Source: Pseudomonadota bacterium (lineage in GTDB: Bacteria; Pseudomonadota; Alphaproteobacteria; Caulobacterales; Caulobacteraceae). From it: a stretch of DNA of 15,499 bases. Below the pieces are notes generated by a model. That model did no database searches and had not been told where the DNA came from. It worked only from the letters and a program-made list of their open reading frames with translations. Position numbers and translations under genes: made by a program. Below, in pieces: positions 13,571 to 15,499 of the stretch. The stretch covers positions 1-15,499 of the forward strand of contig JAEYWU010000137.1 of the NCBI GenBank assembly GCA_023428785.1, given 5' to 3'. Within the stretch, counting starts at the first letter, position 1, and every line of letters starts with the position of its first letter.

Positions 13571-13601
13571 TTTACAAGCGGGGAGCGGGCGCGTCTATGT
13601 T
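13571..13601 (+). promoter_or_regulatory. Possible sigma-70-like promoter for the PPC-repeat gene
   Basis: TTTACA (13571-13576) resembles a -35 box. TATGTT (13596-13601) resembles a -10 box, with 19 bases between them; CTATGT would give 18. They lie 23 bases before the ATG at 13624, in an intergenic gap that must contain a promoter. Spacing and match are only fair, so this is tentative. Confidence 0.3.
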
Positions 13602-13623
13602 GGGACAACGTCAGGGAGGGCAC

Positions 13624-15499
13624 ATGTCACGTTCAATTCTCGCCGCGAGCTCAGCGCTCGCTGTCGTCTTCGCCGCGTCCTCCGCCTGGGCGGGCGGGCA
13701 GGATAGCCCGGGCGTCCTCGCTGATCCCGTTCCCGCGGCCCTCGGTCAGAGCGTTTCGGGTGAACTGGCCGAGGGGGATTCCCGCAGTGATGAGGATGGA
13801 CTGTTCGACCGCTACCTGCTCGACCTGGAAGCCGGAGAGCGCGTCGAACTGGTGATGCGATCCGACGATTTCGACACCTACCTCATCGCCGGCTACCTGG
13901 GCGGCGGCGATTTCGAGCAGATCGGCCTGGACGATGACGGGCTGGGAGAGGGCCTGAACTCGCGACTGCGTTTCACGGCGGCGGAGGCTGGTCGCTATGA
14001 AATCCGTGCGCGCGGCTTCGCCGGCATGGGCGAGGGCGCCTACACCCTGACCTTCGGTCAGCAGACCGAACCGCCGGCCGCTTCGGTCGCGGGGAGCATC
14101 GCTATCGGCGGAGACGTGCAGGGCGCCCTGTCGGCGGACGATGCGGCCCATGAGTGGGAGCCCGAGCTTCGATACGACGAGTACCGCTTCAGCGCCCGTG
14201 CGGGCGACCGCCTGCAGGCCGCAGCGGTCAGCGAGGATTTCGACACCACCCTGGAAATCTGGCGCGAAACCCGATGGGGTGTTTACGAACAACTCGCATA
14301 CGACGACGACGGATTCGCGGACGGGACGACCAACTCCCGCGCCCGGTTCTCGATCTCCGAGGATGGCGAGTACTTCGTGACGGTCTCCAGCTATGCGGCG
14401 GGATCGACCGGCGCCTACCGCCTGAGCCTGGAGGAGCGTGCGCCGCTTCCGGCTCCGACTCCGCTGGCCATAGGCCAGACGATCGAGGACGCCCTTCTCG
14501 ATGATGACGCCCAGAATGACTACGACCAGCTGTTCGACGGCTATCTGATTGACGCTCCCGCGGGGACGCGGATTGAGGTCGTGGCCCGCTCGCTGGCGAT
14601 CGATACGGTCGTTGAACTGGGGCGCCGCGAAGGCGCGTCGGGATGGACGAGCTACGCCTATGACGATGACGGCCTCGGCGAAGGCACTGATTCACGGCTC
14701 CGCTACACGGTCGAGGAGGCGGGGCAGTACGAGGTTCGCGTGATGTCTTTCGATCCTTCCGAGCGCGGCGCCTACAGTCTCGGCGTTGTGGACCGAGGTC
14801 CGCCGCCGCCGCCGCCGCCGCCGGGCTCCATCGCCGGCGGCGGCAGCGCCGCAGGTGAGCTGACCGACGAGGACGGTGTCGCCGAGGACGACCGGATCTT
14901 CGACGAATACGACGTCCAGACCCGTGCGGGTCAGCGGCTGACGATCACCCTGACGTCCGAAGTCTACGACACCTACCTCGAAATCTACCGCCAGCAGGCC
15001 GATGGCGAATGGGCGATGGTCGAGTCCGATGACGACAGCGCCGGCGACCTGGATTCACGCGTCCTGCTCTATCCGGCGGGCGGGACCTATCGGATCCGCG
15101 CCACATCCTTCAGCTCGGGTGAGATGGGCGCCTATTCTCTGGTTGTGCGAGACCTCGGGCAGCCGGCGCGTCCACGTCCCCTCCGTCTGGGCCGATCGGC
15201 GCAGGGCGATCTGACGGACCGCGACGCCATGGCCGACACCGGAGCGCGCTATGACAGCTACGGCTTCAGTCTGGACGAGGGCGAACGGGCTGAATTCATT
15301 GCCCGCTCCGACGCCTTCGACACCTTCCTGGTGGTGGCCCAGCAGGATAGCGACGGCCGTCCCGTGTTCGTGACCTATGACGACGATGGGCTCGGTGACG
15401 GCACGACCAACTCCCGCCTGATCTTCACCGCCGACGAAAGCGGAGAGTACGAGTTGTGGGTTCTCCCGCTCGATCCTGGAGGGCTGGGGCCCTACAGCC
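13624..15499 (+). CDS. Secreted protein with tandem PPC-like repeats (partial, runs off right edge)
   Basis: An uninterrupted frame from ATG 13624 to the window end gives 625 residues with no stop, so the C-terminus is missing. AGGGAGGG (13613-13620) is the ribosome binding site. Residues 1-23 form a signal peptide ending in AWA, so it is exported. The rest seen here is five repeats of about 120 residues that resemble bacterial pre-peptidase C-terminal (PPC) beta-sandwich domains, with no catalytic domain in view. Each repeat has an FDTYL-like motif (residues 83, 206, 326, 448, 565), a DDDG...SR motif (103, 227, 347, 469, 586) and most end in GAY-S/T-L. Repeats 3 and 4 are joined by eight prolines. 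The acid clusters suggest calcium binding, by inference. A protease or adhesin domain may lie beyond the edge. Confidence 0.85.
   Translation, partial: MSRSILAASSALAVVFAASSAWAGGQDSPGVLADPVPAALGQSVSGELAEGDSRSDEDGLFDRYLLDLEAGERVELVMRSDDFDTYLIAGYLGGGDFEQIGLDDDGLGEGLNSRLRFTAAEAGRYEIRARGFAGMGEGAYTLTFGQQTEPPAASVAGSIAIGGDVQGALSADDAAHEWEPELRYDEYRFSARAGDRLQAAAVSEDFDTTLEIWRETRWGVYEQLAYDDDGFADGTTNSRARFSISEDGEYFVTVSSYAAGSTGAYRLSLEERAPLPAPTPLAIGQTIEDALLDDDAQNDYDQLFDGYLIDAPAGTRIEVVARSLAIDTVVELGRREGASGWTSYAYDDDGLGEGTDSRLRYTVEEAGQYEVRVMSFDPSERGAYSLGVVDRGPPPPPPPPGSIAGGGSAAGELTDEDGVAEDDRIFDEYDVQTRAGQRLTITLTSEVYDTYLEIYRQQADGEWAMVESDDDSAGDLDSRVLLYPAGGTYRIRATSFSSGEMGAYSLVVRDLGQPARPRPLRLGRSAQGDLTDRDAMADTGARYDSYGFSLDEGERAEFIARSDAFDTFLVVAQQDSDGRPVFVTYDDDGLGDGTTNSRLIFTADESGEYELWVLPLDPGGLGPYS
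13741..15499 (+). repeat. Five tandem PPC-like protein repeats, period about 120 residues
   Basis: Repeat starts fall near 13741, 14095, 14464, 14824 and 15178, and the DDDG motifs are spaced 124, 120, 122 and 117 residues apart. Identity is at the protein level; the DNA has diverged, so these are old duplications, not recent copies. Repeat 4 is the outlier, with SDDDSAGD where the others have YDDDG or LDDDG. The fifth repeat is cut by the window edge. Confidence 0.8.
14800..14823 (+). repeat. (CCG)8 in-frame triplet repeat coding eight prolines
   Basis: Eight consecutive CCG codons encode a polyproline linker between PPC-like repeats 3 and 4, flanked by Gly on both sides. Every proline uses the same codon, so the tract is a pure microsatellite. 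Slippage would change the linker by whole residues without breaking the frame. Confidence 0.9.

Overview
The window is high-GC, tightly packed bacterial DNA that looks like an alphaproteobacterium of the order Caulobacterales, most likely Brevundimonas or a close relative. The main reasons are a TipN-type polar coiled-coil protein, an mreC-mreD-mrdA-rodA cell-wall elongation operon with 4-base ATGA overlaps, and very high GC at third codon positions. The genus is an inference from family content, not from a database match. I see no phage, transposon, CRISPR array, tRNA or rRNA.

Layout. Positions 1-4233 (+) hold the end of mreC, then mreD, mrdA (PBP2), rodA and a DUF6173-type gene that starts 4 bases after rodA. 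Positions 4230-5201 (-) hold a prolyl iminopeptidase whose stop codon overlaps the DUF6173 stop inside one CTAG. Positions 5308-6468 (+) hold an MFS transporter of the MFS_1-like/PPP type. Positions 6478-8850 (-) hold the TipN-like protein. Upstream of it, at 8937-9113 (-), is a 58-residue single-span membrane protein with a strong ribosome binding site. Positions 9243-10721 (+) hold a phospholipase D/cardiolipin-synthase-like enzyme whose 3' end overlaps, tail to tail, an endonuclease/exonuclease/phosphatase (EEP) family gene at 10661-11416 (-). Further right on the minus strand are two TPM-domain membrane proteins and folD, so the transcription order is folD, TPM1, TPM2, then EEP after a hairpin. 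From 13624 (+) to the right edge runs an unfinished secreted protein made of at least five tandem PPC-like repeats.

How the genes relate. The left block is the Rod complex: MreC and MreD are scaffold proteins, RodA polymerises glycan strands and PBP2 cross-links them. TipN marks the new pole in Caulobacter, so the window carries both elongation and polarity genes. The PLD and EEP proteins belong to two families that sit together in E. coli as clsB and ybhP, but here they converge instead of forming an operon. folD supplies one-carbon folate units and has no evident link to the TPM pair it is coupled to.

Most of the window is housekeeping. I do not see a clear new defence or mobile system. 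The least explained parts are the DUF6173 gene behind rodA, the 58-residue membrane protein behind tipN's promoter, the divergent second TPM protein, the PLD/EEP overlap and the PPC-repeat protein.
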